A DNA stretch of 64,000 bases from Pleurocapsa minor HA4230-MV1 (lineage in GTDB: Bacteria > Cyanobacteriota > Cyanobacteriia > Cyanobacteriales > Xenococcaceae). The DNA lies in NCBI GenBank assembly GCA_019359095.1, contig JAHHHZ010000036.1, positions 372,001 to 436,000 of the forward strand, written 5' to 3'. Positions 1 to 8,174 of this stretch are shown piece after piece (the stretch's first letter is position 1; every line of letters starts with the position of its first letter). The position numbers were made by a program, and so were the translations under genes. The notes below the pieces were generated by a model. That model was not told the origin of the DNA, did not search any database, and was given only the letters and a program-made list of their open reading frames with translations.

Positions 1-2
1 AC

Positions 3-500
3 AAAGATAATCCACCAACTAAGAAAATCACTATTATGCGAGTTCGAGATTCAGAGAGTAATGAAGTGGCACAAGGCTACGGATTAGAAACAAAAGATGA
101 AGATTTTACAGCCAAATTCAATCCAGAATCAGCATCTTTTGCGCAGGGAATATTTATTGCTCCAAACTGCGAGATCAATAATATTCCACTTACTCGAACT
201 ATATTAAGTGTTGCGCCCAAACCACAGACACTTAGCAAGCAAATAAAAACTACCAGTCGTGTCGAATCTTATACTGATTTTAAAGGAGAGACTAAAAGTC
301 CATCTCCTAATACTGATTGGAAAATGCCACAACCTCGCTCTCACAATATTTTAGCTACGCCATCGCCAGACAAATTTATCTTACATCATGCGATCGCACA
401 TCATTTAAGATCTGTTCATTGGTGGAGTGCCGATGAATGCGAATATCCACTACCTCTTTCCTTAGCTAAGAAAATTAAAGAGTGGTGTTTTAGTACATAA
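3..500 (+). CDS. Hypothetical protein, 5' end outside the window
   Basis: The reading frame is open from the first complete codon to a TAA at 498-500. The ATG at 36 is preceded by in-frame codons (KDNPPTKKITI) of the same composition, so the true start probably lies upstream of the window. About 165 residues are visible, polar and rich in Ser, Thr, Pro and Asn. There is no membrane segment and no motif I recognise. The C-terminal part is better ordered (HHAIAHHLRSVHWWSADECE), with a cluster of His and Trp. A HIP1-like GCGATCGCA lies in the coding region, which suggests a resident gene. Function unknown. Confidence 0.45.
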   Translation, partial: KDNPPTKKITIMRVRDSESNEVAQGYGLETKDEDFTAKFNPESASFAQGIFIAPNCEINNIPLTRTILSVAPKPQTLSKQIKTTSRVESYTDFKGETKSPSPNTDWKMPQPRSHNILATPSPDKFILHHAIAHHLRSVHWWSADECEYPLPLSLAKKIKEWCFST

Positions 501-581
501 GAAGTAACGCAAGCGCTCTTTAATTACACAAAATACAGAAGAACTATAATTTGAGTAACCCCAAAATGATCCCATAAAATT

Positions 582-1187
582 ATGACTTCGGCATTATTAA
601 GAGATTTTTTTCAACTTGATGCTAGCGATCGCGAAGAAAAATTCCTAACTTCTAATGTAACTTGGCAAGCTTATGAGTCACTTCTGACATCATTGGGGGA
701 TAGTTCTAGTTATCGAGTGGCTTACTTATTAGGAACTTTAGAAATTATGTCGCCCAGTCGTAGTCATGAATTAGATAAAAAAGCGATCGCCAGGTTATTA
801 GAAGTTTATCTAGAAGAGAATCGTATTCGTTTTTGGGGATTGGGTTCAACTACTTTTCGTAAAGAAGATAAGCAAGCAGGAAAAGAACCAGACGAGTGTT
901 ATTGTATCGGTACAGATAAAGATATTCCCGATCTGGCAATTGAAGTTATTTATACCAGTGGCGGTGTTGATACTCTAGAGATTTATCAGCGTTTGGGTGT
1001 CGCGGAAGTATGGTTCTGGCAGGATCAACAGCTTAAAATTTATTGTTTGCAAGATAATAACTATCAACAGCAAATACAAAGTCAATTATTACCAGATTTA
1101 GATTTAACTTTATTGGCACAATATGTAGTTATCAGCGATCCTTTAGAAGCAGTTATTAAGTGGCGCAAACAAGTTCGAGTCGATTAG
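582..1187 (+). CDS. Uma2-family (DUF820) putative restriction-like endonuclease
   Basis: This 201-residue protein has the layout of the cyanobacterial Uma2 family, a PD-(D/E)XK-fold group that is hugely expanded in these genomes. Visible marks are the early Glu in GTLEIMSPS (about residues 51-59), the acidic KEPDE near 101-105, the core strand PDLAIEV (116-122) with D117 and E121, and the family ending with Trp-rich VWFWQ. Family members are predicted nucleases, often near mobile DNA, but their biological role is unproven. It stands alone, with no toxin-antitoxin partner beside it. The start is the ATG at 582; no strong ribosome binding site is visible. Confidence 0.8.
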   Translation: MTSALLRDFFQLDASDREEKFLTSNVTWQAYESLLTSLGDSSSYRVAYLLGTLEIMSPSRSHELDKKAIARLLEVYLEENRIRFWGLGSTTFRKEDKQAGKEPDECYCIGTDKDIPDLAIEVIYTSGGVDTLEIYQRLGVAEVWFWQDQQLKIYCLQDNNYQQQIQSQLLPDLDLTLLAQYVVISDPLEAVIKWRKQVRVD

Positions 1188-1229
1188 TTTTTGTATGATT
1201 GAGCAAAAAAAACAAAAATTTATGTTTAA

Positions 1230-1739
1230 CTAATTTATTGGATAAACACTCTGATGAAACCAAGCCGTTAAAGCGATCGCCAGAGCATCAGCAGCATCAT
1301 CAGGACGAGGAATAAAGTCTAAAGCAAGTTCTCGTGCCACTGCTTCTTGAACCTCTATCTTCTGAGCGTTACCATAGCCTGTCAAAGCTTTCTTTACTTC
1401 TGGTGGGGTAAATTCTACATAAGGTAAACCAGACTGCCCTAAAACCAACATTAAAACTCCTCTAGCTTGAGCGACGGTGATGGTATGGCTCATGCGATAA
1501 AAAAATAATTTCTCTATTGCCACGAGATCGGGTTTAATCTCGGCAATTACAGCATGGAGGTCATCATAAATCGTACAAAGGCGATCGCTAAAAGGTGTCT
1601 TGGCAGCGGTTTCAATAATGCCGTAATCTTGAAGTTGTACTCTTGCATCTAAGTTAAATTCTGCCGAGATCTGACAAATAATGCTACCAAAGCCCAAAAT
1701 AGCGATTCCAGGATCTAATCCTAAGATTTTAATTTCCAT
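1230..1739 (-). CDS. ruvC: Holliday junction resolvase RuvC
   Basis: RuvC cuts Holliday junctions as a dimer during recombinational repair, working with RuvAB. The 169-residue length is typical. The N-terminal motif ILGLDPG places the first acidic residue at D9, AIEKLFF gives E76, and the C-terminal [12 protein letters not shown] gives D148 and D151, reproducing the catalytic tetrad with the same three-residue spacing as in E. coli RuvC. It is divergent from yvcK, with about 150 nt between them. The gene lies alone, with no ruvA or ruvB adjacent. Confidence 0.95.
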   Translation of the reverse strand: MEIKILGLDPGIAILGFGSIICQISAEFNLDARVQLQDYGIIETAAKTPFSDRLCTIYDDLHAVIAEIKPDLVAIEKLFFYRMSHTITVAQARGVLMLVLGQSGLPYVEFTPPEVKKALTGYGNAQKIEVQEAVARELALDFIPRPDDAADALAIALTAWFHQSVYPIN

Positions 1740-1890
1740 TTGAGCCAGATCCGATTAACCTTAAAACCATAAACTCTATTTTGAAGATTGCACTCTTGAC
1801 TATGGCTACCTGCCAACTCAATTACAGCACGATAGGATATGTTTATCTTAACGACTCTGGTATCTATCTCGAAAACAGCCATTACTTGAG

Positions 1891-3231
1891 ATGAAAAATT
1901 CATCCCCCCATCAGAAAAAACTTCGTCGCCGTAATCGGTTGTTTAAATGGTTGTCTCCTGGATTATTTATTAAAAGATGGTTACTCATTAGTGCTACTGG
2001 TTTCATCCTAGCGGTAATTGGTTCGGCGATCTGGAGTAAGATGACGCCAATCTATCGTTTACTGTCTTTTACGGCGAATATTCTCGAATTTTTAACTACT
2101 GTTGTTCCCAACTATATTTCAGGCCCAGTTGTTTTAATGACGGGAATATTTCTAATTATTTGGGGACAGTCGCGCACTATGGGTTCAATTACCGATGTAT
2201 TAGGGGTAGATAAGGACAAAGGACTAGTAGATATGTTGCTAGATCGTCGTCGTCTTAACCGTGGCCCCAAAATTGTGGTCGTCGGTGGTGGCACTGGTTT
2301 ATCGACCTTATTGCGGGGACTTAAAGAATATAGCAGCAATATTACGGCGATCGTTACCGTAGCCGACGATGGAGGTTCTTCAGGTAGACTCCGAAGAGAG
2401 ATTGGCGTATTACCCCCAGGAGATATCCGTAACTGTTTGGCAGCCTTAGCTGATGAAGAAGAATTGCTCACCGAGCTATTTCAATATCGTTTTAAGGCAG
2501 GCGACGGACTAGTCGGACATAGCTTTGGTAATTTGTTTCTCACGGTGATGAGCGAGATTACAGGGGACTTAGAACAGGCGGCAACTGCTAGCTCGAAGGT
2601 TTTAGCCATTAGCGGCAAAGTCTTGCCTGCTACCCTCAGTGACGTTAGCTTATGGGCAGAAATGGAAGATGGCAGACTGATTGAGGGAGAGTCTAACATT
2701 CCTGAAGCCAAAGGTAGAATTAAAAATATTGGCTGTATTCCCGCTAACCCTCCTGCCCTACCCTCCGCCGTCAAGGCAATTGAAGAAGCGGAATATATTA
2801 TTATTGGCCCTGGCAGTCTTTATACCAGTATTGTGCCAAATCTATTGGTTCCTGAAATTCGCGATGCGATCGCCAAGGCTGATGTTCCCCGCATTTATAT
2901 CTGCAATATTATGACTCAGCCTGGGGAAACAGAAGGTTACACCGTTGCCGATCACATTAGGGAAATCGATCGCATTAGTAAAGGCAAGTTGTTTGATGCG
3001 GTTTTAGTCCATCGCAAACCTCCTAGCGCTGTATCTTTAGAGCGTTATGCTTTAGAAAACTCTCATCCTGTTGATTTAGACCGCCACGAAATTGCTAAAC
3101 TTAACCGTAGAATAGTTATGGCAAACGTGATGGAAGAAGATTCGGTTAGAGGTCATGTGCGTCACAGTTCTAGTCAGCTTGCTAGAGTTTTGTTGCGTTG
3201 GTATAGTGGCAAATGGCAACCGAAAATATAG
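1891..3231 (+). CDS. yvcK: YvcK/CofD-like gluconeogenesis factor, membrane-anchored
   Basis: This is a 446-residue member of the UPF0052/YvcK family, related to the 2-phospho-L-lactate transferase CofD. In other bacteria YvcK is needed for growth on gluconeogenic carbon and for cell shape. Residues about 29-47 and 76-92 are hydrophobic, giving two N-terminal membrane segments as is usual in cyanobacterial members. The nucleotide-binding signature follows as [15 protein letters not shown] (about 127-141), then [15 protein letters not shown] and [10 protein letters not shown]. The C-terminus is peculiar: the stop codon TAG at 3229-3231 lies inside the terminal inverted repeat of a small insertion element starting at 3227, so the last residues may have been altered by that insertion. 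Confidence 0.92.
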   Translation: MKNSSPHQKKLRRRNRLFKWLSPGLFIKRWLLISATGFILAVIGSAIWSKMTPIYRLLSFTANILEFLTTVVPNYISGPVVLMTGIFLIIWGQSRTMGSITDVLGVDKDKGLVDMLLDRRRLNRGPKIVVVGGGTGLSTLLRGLKEYSSNITAIVTVADDGGSSGRLRREIGVLPPGDIRNCLAALADEEELLTELFQYRFKAGDGLVGHSFGNLFLTVMSEITGDLEQAATASSKVLAISGKVLPATLSDVSLWAEMEDGRLIEGESNIPEAKGRIKNIGCIPANPPALPSAVKAIEEAEYIIIGPGSLYTSIVPNLLVPEIRDAIAKADVPRIYICNIMTQPGETEGYTVADHIREIDRISKGKLFDAVLVHRKPPSAVSLERYALENSHPVDLDRHEIAKLNRRIVMANVMEEDSVRGHVRHSSSQLARVLLRWYSGKWQPKI

Positions 3232-3360
3232 CCGTACAAAGTTAGATTAGGACATTAATAGTAATCGGCTCGTAAGTAGGAAGTAGGAAATAGGAAATAG
3301 GAAATAGGAAATAAAAAATAGTATTTCAGAAATGTCATAACGCTTTTACGTACGGCTATA
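3227..3360. mobile_element. MITE-like element, TATAGCCGTAC inverted repeats (copy 1)
   Basis: TATAGCCGTAC at 3227-3237 is matched in inverted orientation by GTACGGCTATA at 3350-3360, and the similarity continues imperfectly inward to a shared GACAT. Flanking TA dinucleotides fit a TA-targeting (IS630/Tc1-like) insertion. The 134-bp element has no coding capacity and contains a heptanucleotide tandem array. A related, more decayed element lies at 56342-56460 and shares the internal CGGCTCGTA motif. The left end carries the yvcK stop codon. Confidence 0.7.
3274..3320. repeat. Heptanucleotide tandem array (TAGGAAA)n
   Basis: Six or so 7-nt units, beginning TAGGAAG and becoming TAGGAAA, run in tandem inside the inverted-repeat element. 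The pattern is that of cyanobacterial short tandemly repeated repetitive (STRR) sequences. No coding sequence crosses it. Confidence 0.8.
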
Positions 3361-3671
3361 TAACTAACTGTTTAGCGTTTTACCTGGCTCTTACTCAAAG
3401 TAATTGAAGTATATTATTAGTAGTAAAAAAAATAAAGGGGAGTAACAAAGCATTACAGTCTGATTAGTCCGCTTTACTTTGTTATCCCAACTTAAAGTTA
3501 CTTGGCTTATTTATAAATATATCAATTCAATATAAAGGAAGTGTATTGCTTGGGGTCAAATAAGATAAACTTTTAATGAACTTTTGCTCAGATTCCAGTT
3601 GGTCTTGGTTTGACTAAGACAATCAACCGCAAGTTTAAGCTTTTTATTTCCTCAACAACAGTTTTTAATTC
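3361..3671. other. Intergenic region between the element after yvcK and tsaE
   Basis: About 310 nt of A+T-rich DNA. A short inverted pair, AGTAACAAAG near 3441-3450 and CTTTGTTA near 3477-3484, could form a hairpin. No small gene, tRNA or clear promoter was recognised; it presumably holds the tsaE promoter. Confidence 0.3.
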
Positions 3672-4148
3672 GTGTTAAAAATTTTCTTGCCTACTTTCAA
3701 AGCTACTTTTGATTTTGGCTGTCTATTAGGTGAACATTTGCCTCCTAGTTCAACACTGTTACTGATGGGTAACTTGGGTGCGGGAAAAACTACTTTAGTT
3801 CAAGGGATTGGTCGCGGTTTAGGGATTGAAGAACCGATAGTTAGCCCCACCTTTAACCTGATCAACGAATATCTAGATGGTCGTATTCCTCTGTATCACC
3901 TAGATTTATATCGCCTCGAACCTAGCCAAATAGATAGTCTCTACCCCGAAATCTATTGGGAAGGTCAAGAAGTCGTACCAGGAATTACGGCGATCGAATG
4001 GTCACAACTGCTGCCTTTTAAGCCTGACAGCTATATCAAAATCAAGCTATCAGGCTCTTTAGATTATCGACATGCTGAGCTTGAGCCTCATGGTCAAACC
4101 CCAGATCTAAAGTTTATCCAAAATTTTGTCTCTTCTGACCAGAAGTAA
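3672..4148 (+). CDS. tsaE: tRNA t6A biosynthesis ATPase TsaE
   Basis: TsaE is the small P-loop ATPase that, with TsaB and TsaD, transfers the threonylcarbamoyl group to A37 of ANN-decoding tRNAs. The 158 residues include the Walker A loop GNLGAGKTT (33-41), then SPTFNLINEY and the HLDLYRL motif, and a typical AIEWSQLLP near 113-121. The start is taken as GTG at 3672, giving a normal-length N-terminus; no in-frame ATG lies before the Walker motif. The partner-pathway enzyme TsaC is encoded at 42412 in this window. Confidence 0.93.
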   Translation: MLKIFLPTFKATFDFGCLLGEHLPPSSTLLLMGNLGAGKTTLVQGIGRGLGIEEPIVSPTFNLINEYLDGRIPLYHLDLYRLEPSQIDSLYPEIYWEGQEVVPGITAIEWSQLLPFKPDSYIKIKLSGSLDYRHAELEPHGQTPDLKFIQNFVSSDQK

Positions 4149-4278
4149 TAGATTATGTACTTATACTAAAAAAGATGAAGAAACATATTTTGTCTCTTCA
4201 CCCTTAGTTAGTTGGTGATTAATATTGGCTACTAACTTTTGTAGTTAAAAATAAGCTGGTTAATCATAGGTTAGATAT

Positions 4279-4395
4279 TTAGTCAATACCTAGCTTGTTA
4301 CCGCGTTTGTACTGCATGTACGCAGCAAAAAATAATCCTGCTAAGGTGATAAAAATCAAGCCCAGTACAATTCCTAGAAGTAGAGGTTCAATCAC
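4279..4395 (-). CDS. petG: Cytochrome b6f complex subunit 5, PetG
   Basis: A 38-codon gene with a GTG start at 4395 and TAA ending at 4279. The product begins [15 protein letters not shown], continues through one transmembrane helix and ends [11 protein letters not shown], a near-textbook PetG. PetG is a single-span subunit needed for assembly and stability of the cytochrome b6f complex. A good ribosome binding site (TTTAGGAGAC on the minus strand) lies 8 nt before the start and supports GTG initiation. It is divergent from the cytochrome c gene at 4635. It is easily missed because of its length. Confidence 0.95.
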   Translation of the reverse strand: MIEPLLLGIVLGLIFITLAGLFFAAYMQYKRGNKLGID

Positions 4396-4634
4396 AAGGT
4401 GTCTCCTAAAAAGTTATCTAATTTGACTATATCCTACGCTAATATTGGCAAGCTCATCTATAACTCTTGGCGAAAAGAGCAGCTTCTAATCTAATTGAGC
4501 TTTTAGCCTGATGCTAATAATCGGTGGTTTCAACCTGAAATACTGATTTGTTAGCTAGCCTTTAGTTAAGATTATAAGTTAGTTTATTAATCATGGTAAA
4601 CATAAGTAAACATTCGTAATTTTAAAATTATATA

Positions 4635-5009
4635 GTGGATAACCAGTTAGCCCAATCCTACGCTTGGCTAAGTCGCCTGACAATAATCATCATGGCAGTA
4701 TTATTGGTGATCGGCTTTGGCATTCTGGGTATCTATTGGCAAAGATCTGCCGACCCTTACGCTTATCAAGTTTTGACCCTTGATGGAGATCCTCAAAATG
4801 GCTTGGCTATTTTTCAGATCAACTGTGCGGGATGTCATAATCTACAAGCACAAAGAAGTGTTGGGCCAAGATTAGAACATATTTCTAAGCGGAAATCACC
4901 AAGAGATATAATTACTCAAGTAACCAGTGGCAGAACTCCCCCCATGCCAAAGTTTCAGCCTAGCCAACAAGAAATGGCAGACCTACTTAGTTATTTAAAT
5001 AAGCTTTAA
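4635..5009 (+). CDS. Membrane-anchored class I cytochrome c, cytochrome cM-like
   Basis: This 124-residue protein has one N-terminal membrane anchor (about residues 15-34) followed by a small c-type cytochrome domain. The heme-binding motif CAGCH spans 64-68 and the likely axial Met is in PPMPKF (M104). Size, anchor and sequence style match cyanobacterial cytochrome cM, a low-abundance respiratory or regulatory electron carrier. The start is GTG at 4635. The gene is divergent from petG, fitting a photosynthetic or respiratory electron-transfer role. Assignment to CytM rather than another small cytochrome c is likely but not proven from sequence alone. Confidence 0.8.
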   Translation: MDNQLAQSYAWLSRLTIIIMAVLLVIGFGILGIYWQRSADPYAYQVLTLDGDPQNGLAIFQINCAGCHNLQAQRSVGPRLEHISKRKSPRDIITQVTSGRTPPMPKFQPSQQEMADLLSYLNKL

Positions 5010-5227
5010 ACTGCTCAAGCTGCTTGAGTAAAATTTTGCCATGTCTTGACAATTGCAGCGATAATTAATAATCAAAAATCGAGCCTCAAACTCAATAGAG
5101 ACAAATGTTTTATCTTGATTTATTGCTCTTGAATACGAAAAATTAACAGCTAATAATTCAACGAAAATTTCTGATACTATCTTGAATAGTCCTGATATAT
5201 TATCGATAAACTATCGACATTTAAACA

Positions 5228-5554
5228 ATGGGTTTAAGAATAGTCAAAAACTTTGACGCAACTTTCACTTTAGAATCCCAAGCCAAAGAAATTTTATTTA
5301 GTCTGTTAACTAATCAGACATTTACCGAACAAATTAGTCAAAAATTACACGAAACTACTATTAAATTTACCGATCTGTTGTTTCAACCAGTACCCTATAG
5401 TCAACAGACACCAAAAGGGATGCCTAGAGAGTTTGAACAGTATCACAACAACAGCGAATATATAATTATCAACGTCCCCCCTAACTTCATGTTTCAAGCC
5501 AAAATTTTTCAGCCTAGTCGCTTATGCGCTATCTACCGCAAAGTTAACTATTAA
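5228..5554 (+). CDS. Hypothetical protein, 108 residues
   Basis: A small soluble protein with no motif I recognise. The N-terminal half, TFTLESQAKEILFSLLTNQTFTEQISQ, looks helical. The rest contains PYSQQTPKGMPREFEQY and a hydrophobic strand EYIIINVPP. It has no signal peptide or membrane segment. It begins with ATG at 5228 and stands alone between the cytochrome c and GIY-YIG genes. Composition resembles the neighbours, so it is probably a genuine lineage-specific gene. Function unknown. Confidence 0.5.
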   Translation: MGLRIVKNFDATFTLESQAKEILFSLLTNQTFTEQISQKLHETTIKFTDLLFQPVPYSQQTPKGMPREFEQYHNNSEYIIINVPPNFMFQAKIFQPSRLCAIYRKVNY

Positions 5555-5681
5555 TTACTAAAATTACTCAGCAACTTAATCTCTGCACACCTCCACCAAA
5601 GCTTAGGTGCTGTTAATTTAACCACAGACTGCGATCGCCAATCACAGTCTTAAATTACAGTCTTATTAAAGCCAGATAAAC

Positions 5682-6221
5682 ATGTCTATTCAAACCGAAA
5701 CAGCATCTCTAGCTAGTCTGGAATACCAACCATATTTAATGGCTGATGGTCACATTAATGAAGACGTATCGGGTAAAATTGGAGTTTATGCCATTTTTGC
5801 TCAAGATCAGTCCTTGGTCTATGTTGGATATTCCCGTGACGTATATTTAAGCCTCAAGCAACATTTAATTAGACAACCCCAGCATTGTCATTGGCTTAAG
5901 ATCCAAACGATCGCCCGTCCGAGTCGAACAGTTTTAGCCGAAATTGCCTCAGCTTGGATCGCTGAAAATGGTAAGACTCCTATCGGTAACGATACACAGC
6001 AGCACCTTTGGACTGAGCCAATTGATGCCAACCCCGCTATGACAGAGGAAGAAAAGGCACAATATCAACAGAGCGAAGAATCAAAGCAAATTAAAATACG
6101 GAAGCAGGTTGCCAGACGAGTAGAGGCTCAAATACTCAGCCGCTTAAGCGATCGCGGAGTTCAAATGGAAATTAGATTTAATCCTAAGCTCAAAGAAAAA
6201 GGTTTATTAGATCTCAAATAA
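5682..6221 (+). CDS. GIY-YIG domain protein
   Basis: The first 95 residues match a GIY-YIG nuclease fold: GVYAIF (34-39), LVYVGYSRDV (45-54, with the conserved Arg at 52), and an AEIASAWI segment with Glu at 87. The 179-residue protein continues into a charged, Gln- and Lys-rich helical tail (about 120-179) unlike UvrC or homing endonucleases. Stand-alone cyanobacterial proteins of this type are of unknown function; DNA cleavage is suggested by the fold only. No mobile element surrounds it. Confidence 0.75.
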   Translation: MSIQTETASLASLEYQPYLMADGHINEDVSGKIGVYAIFAQDQSLVYVGYSRDVYLSLKQHLIRQPQHCHWLKIQTIARPSRTVLAEIASAWIAENGKTPIGNDTQQHLWTEPIDANPAMTEEEKAQYQQSEESKQIKIRKQVARRVEAQILSRLSDRGVQMEIRFNPKLKEKGLLDLK

Positions 6222-6321
6222 GCTCATAGTCGCTCTTTAAGTTCGTCGTTATCTTTCGCCCGCTTTAAAATAGGAATAGTCGAGTTGTTTTTAGATCAAT
6301 AGCCGTTCATCTCAAATAAAT

Positions 6322-8091
6322 ATGACAGCACTATTAAATAACCGCTATCGCATTATTAAAACTCTGGGTAGAGGCGGCTTTGGCGAAACTTATCTTACTG
6401 AAGATAACCATATGCCGTCGGGACGAAAGTGTGTCCTCAAGCAGCTAAAACCGATTGTTAAGCAGCCCAAAATGCCGCCCTGGATGAAAGAGCGTTTTCA
6501 GCGCGAAGCAGCCATTTTGGAAGAGTTGGGCAACGGTAGCAGTCAAATTCCTCAGCTTTATGCTTATTTTTCTGAAGGGGACAAATTTTACTTAGTCCAG
6601 GAATGGATTGAAGGATTAACTCTCAATCAATATTGGGAGCAAGAAGGCAATCTGCATCGTGATGAAGTAAGACAGATTCTCAAGCAGATTTTACCTGTTC
6701 TCGACTATGTTCATAGCCGTCGAATTATTCATCGAGATATTAAGCCAGAAAATATTATTCTGCGTAAGGGCGATCGACTGCCATTTTTAATCGATTTTGG
6801 TGCAGTTAAAGAAGCGATCGCTACAGAGGTTAACGGCAATAATAGTACCTATTCCGCTTCGATTGGAACTCCTGGCTATATGTCCTCGGAACAGGCAGCA
6901 GGTCGTCCGATTTATTCTAGCGATCTTTATAGTTTGGGCTTAACGGCAATTTTTTTGTTGACAGGACTAGCTCCTAATGAACTAGAAACCGATCCTCGTA
7001 ATGGTGAAATTATCTGGCAGGAAAAAGCGGTTAATTTAGATCCTGAATTAGCTGACATCATTACTCGTGCTGTTAGGTTTCATCCTCGCGATCGCTTTGC
7101 TACTGCTCAAGAAATGTTAGCTGCCCTAAATCAAGACATTGCTAATAAGCCTAATAATCTGACAGGAGTCACCTTAAATGTTGCCCCCAATCGAGGTTCT
7201 GACAATCGGGAATTACTCACGAATGCTCACAACACCTTGGCATTTGAATCAAGACCTTTAAAGCGCCCCCAGAAAAATATCTGGAATACAGTTGGTTTAT
7301 TTCTTCTGGTCGCTACAGGAGTGGCAGCGGGGACATTTGCTGCGGGGTTTGTGGTAGTTTCTAATCTCTGGCGATCGCCTGGAGATGCTCCAACAGCAGA
7401 AGTTGAGACAGCAAATAGGCAGCCCGATTTATTTTCTAATACGGACGAAGGTGAAACAGCACAAGCCGAAGCCGAAGCCAAGTTAAAAGCCGAACAGCAA
7501 GCCGAAGCCAAGTTAAAAGCTGAAGCCGAAGCTAAGCTAAAAGCCGAACAGCAAGCCGAAGCCAAGTTAAAAGCCGAACAGCAAGCCCAACAAGCTGAAA
7601 TTGAACTCACAAAAGAGCCAAAAGCCGAGCAAAAAGAGCCAAAAACTTTAGCTAATGCTGATTTAGAGCCGACAGATGAACTAAATATTCCCATCCTCAC
7701 CACTGGAATATCGGAAAGTCAACTCGTGAGTACTTTGGGTAAGCCGAATTCAGAAAGACAAGGCTGGCAGGCAAATAGTAAGGTGCTAGTTTACTATGAT
7801 GTGATTCCCGATCGCGTTAATCTTAGTTATCAATCTGATGAGACAGGCAAGATTCGACAAACAGATGTTGCCCTAGATCAAGCGGTTAGCTTGGGTGCAA
7901 TGCAGCAAACTTTAGCTAAAATGCTCGGGGGGGAGGCTCCTGCCGATATCAGAGACAAGTTACGTAGCGTTTACAATCGTGAAACTAGCTTCAGTTTTTT
8001 TAAGCTGGATAATTTAGAAGGTAAAGTTCAGCGAGATGCTCAAGGTCGCATTATTATTTCTGTGTGGGATCGGGGATATCAGCCGACTTAA
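6322..8091 (+). CDS. Serine/threonine protein kinase with transmembrane helix and KAE-rich stalk
   Basis: The N-terminal 270 residues form a eukaryotic-type kinase domain: glycine loop GRGGFGETY (16-24), Lys at 40 in CVLK, catalytic HRDIKPEN (137-144), DFG (158-160) and GTPGYMSSEQ (182-191). A single membrane helix spans about 321-348, so the kinase is cytoplasmic and the C-terminus is outside. The outer part starts with an Ala/Glu/Lys/Gln repeat (about 381-424, several copies of AEAKLKAEQQ) likely to form a rigid helix. It ends with a roughly 120-residue globular domain seen in other cyanobacterial kinases. The substrate is unknown. Confidence 0.9.
   Translation: MTALLNNRYRIIKTLGRGGFGETYLTEDNHMPSGRKCVLKQLKPIVKQPKMPPWMKERFQREAAILEELGNGSSQIPQLYAYFSEGDKFYLVQEWIEGLTLNQYWEQEGNLHRDEVRQILKQILPVLDYVHSRRIIHRDIKPENIILRKGDRLPFLIDFGAVKEAIATEVNGNNSTYSASIGTPGYMSSEQAAGRPIYSSDLYSLGLTAIFLLTGLAPNELETDPRNGEIIWQEKAVNLDPELADIITRAVRFHPRDRFATAQEMLAALNQDIANKPNNLTGVTLNVAPNRGSDNRELLTNAHNTLAFESRPLKRPQKNIWNTVGLFLLVATGVAAGTFAAGFVVVSNLWRSPGDAPTAEVETANRQPDLFSNTDEGETAQAEAEAKLKAEQQAEAKLKAEAEAKLKAEQQAEAKLKAEQQAQQAEIELTKEPKAEQKEPKTLANADLEPTDELNIPILTTGISESQLVSTLGKPNSERQGWQANSKVLVYYDVIPDRVNLSYQSDETGKIRQTDVALDQAVSLGAMQQTLAKMLGGEAPADIRDKLRSVYNRETSFSFFKLDNLEGKVQRDAQGRIIISVWDRGYQPT
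7456..7592 (+). repeat. In-frame coding repeat (AEAKLKAEQQ units)
   Basis: Nearly identical 30-nt-scale units encoding AEAKLKAEQQ and AEAKLKAE are tandemly arranged within the kinase gene. The nucleotide identity is high (GCCGAAGCCAAGTTAAAAGC recurs), which points to recent slippage or unequal exchange rather than only amino-acid bias. The reading frame is preserved. Confidence 0.8.
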
Positions 8092-8174
8092 AACAAATGA
8101 TCATCCCTGAGCTTAAAGATTGCTGCTGGACTTGAATATGGTCTAAAAAATATTATGTCAAAAATTTATCAAGA

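Noticed and set aside
582-1187. Uma2 protein as part of a defence or toxin-antitoxin system
   Set aside because: No partner gene is adjacent, and Uma2 genes are common throughout cyanobacterial genomes.
1721-1903. 60-residue minus-strand frame between ruvC and yvcK
   Set aside because: It overlaps both starts, has no ribosome binding site and resembles no family.
7227-7703. 158-residue minus-strand frame in the kinase gene
   Set aside because: It is a shadow of the Ala/Glu/Lys repeat; the plus-strand kinase is certain.
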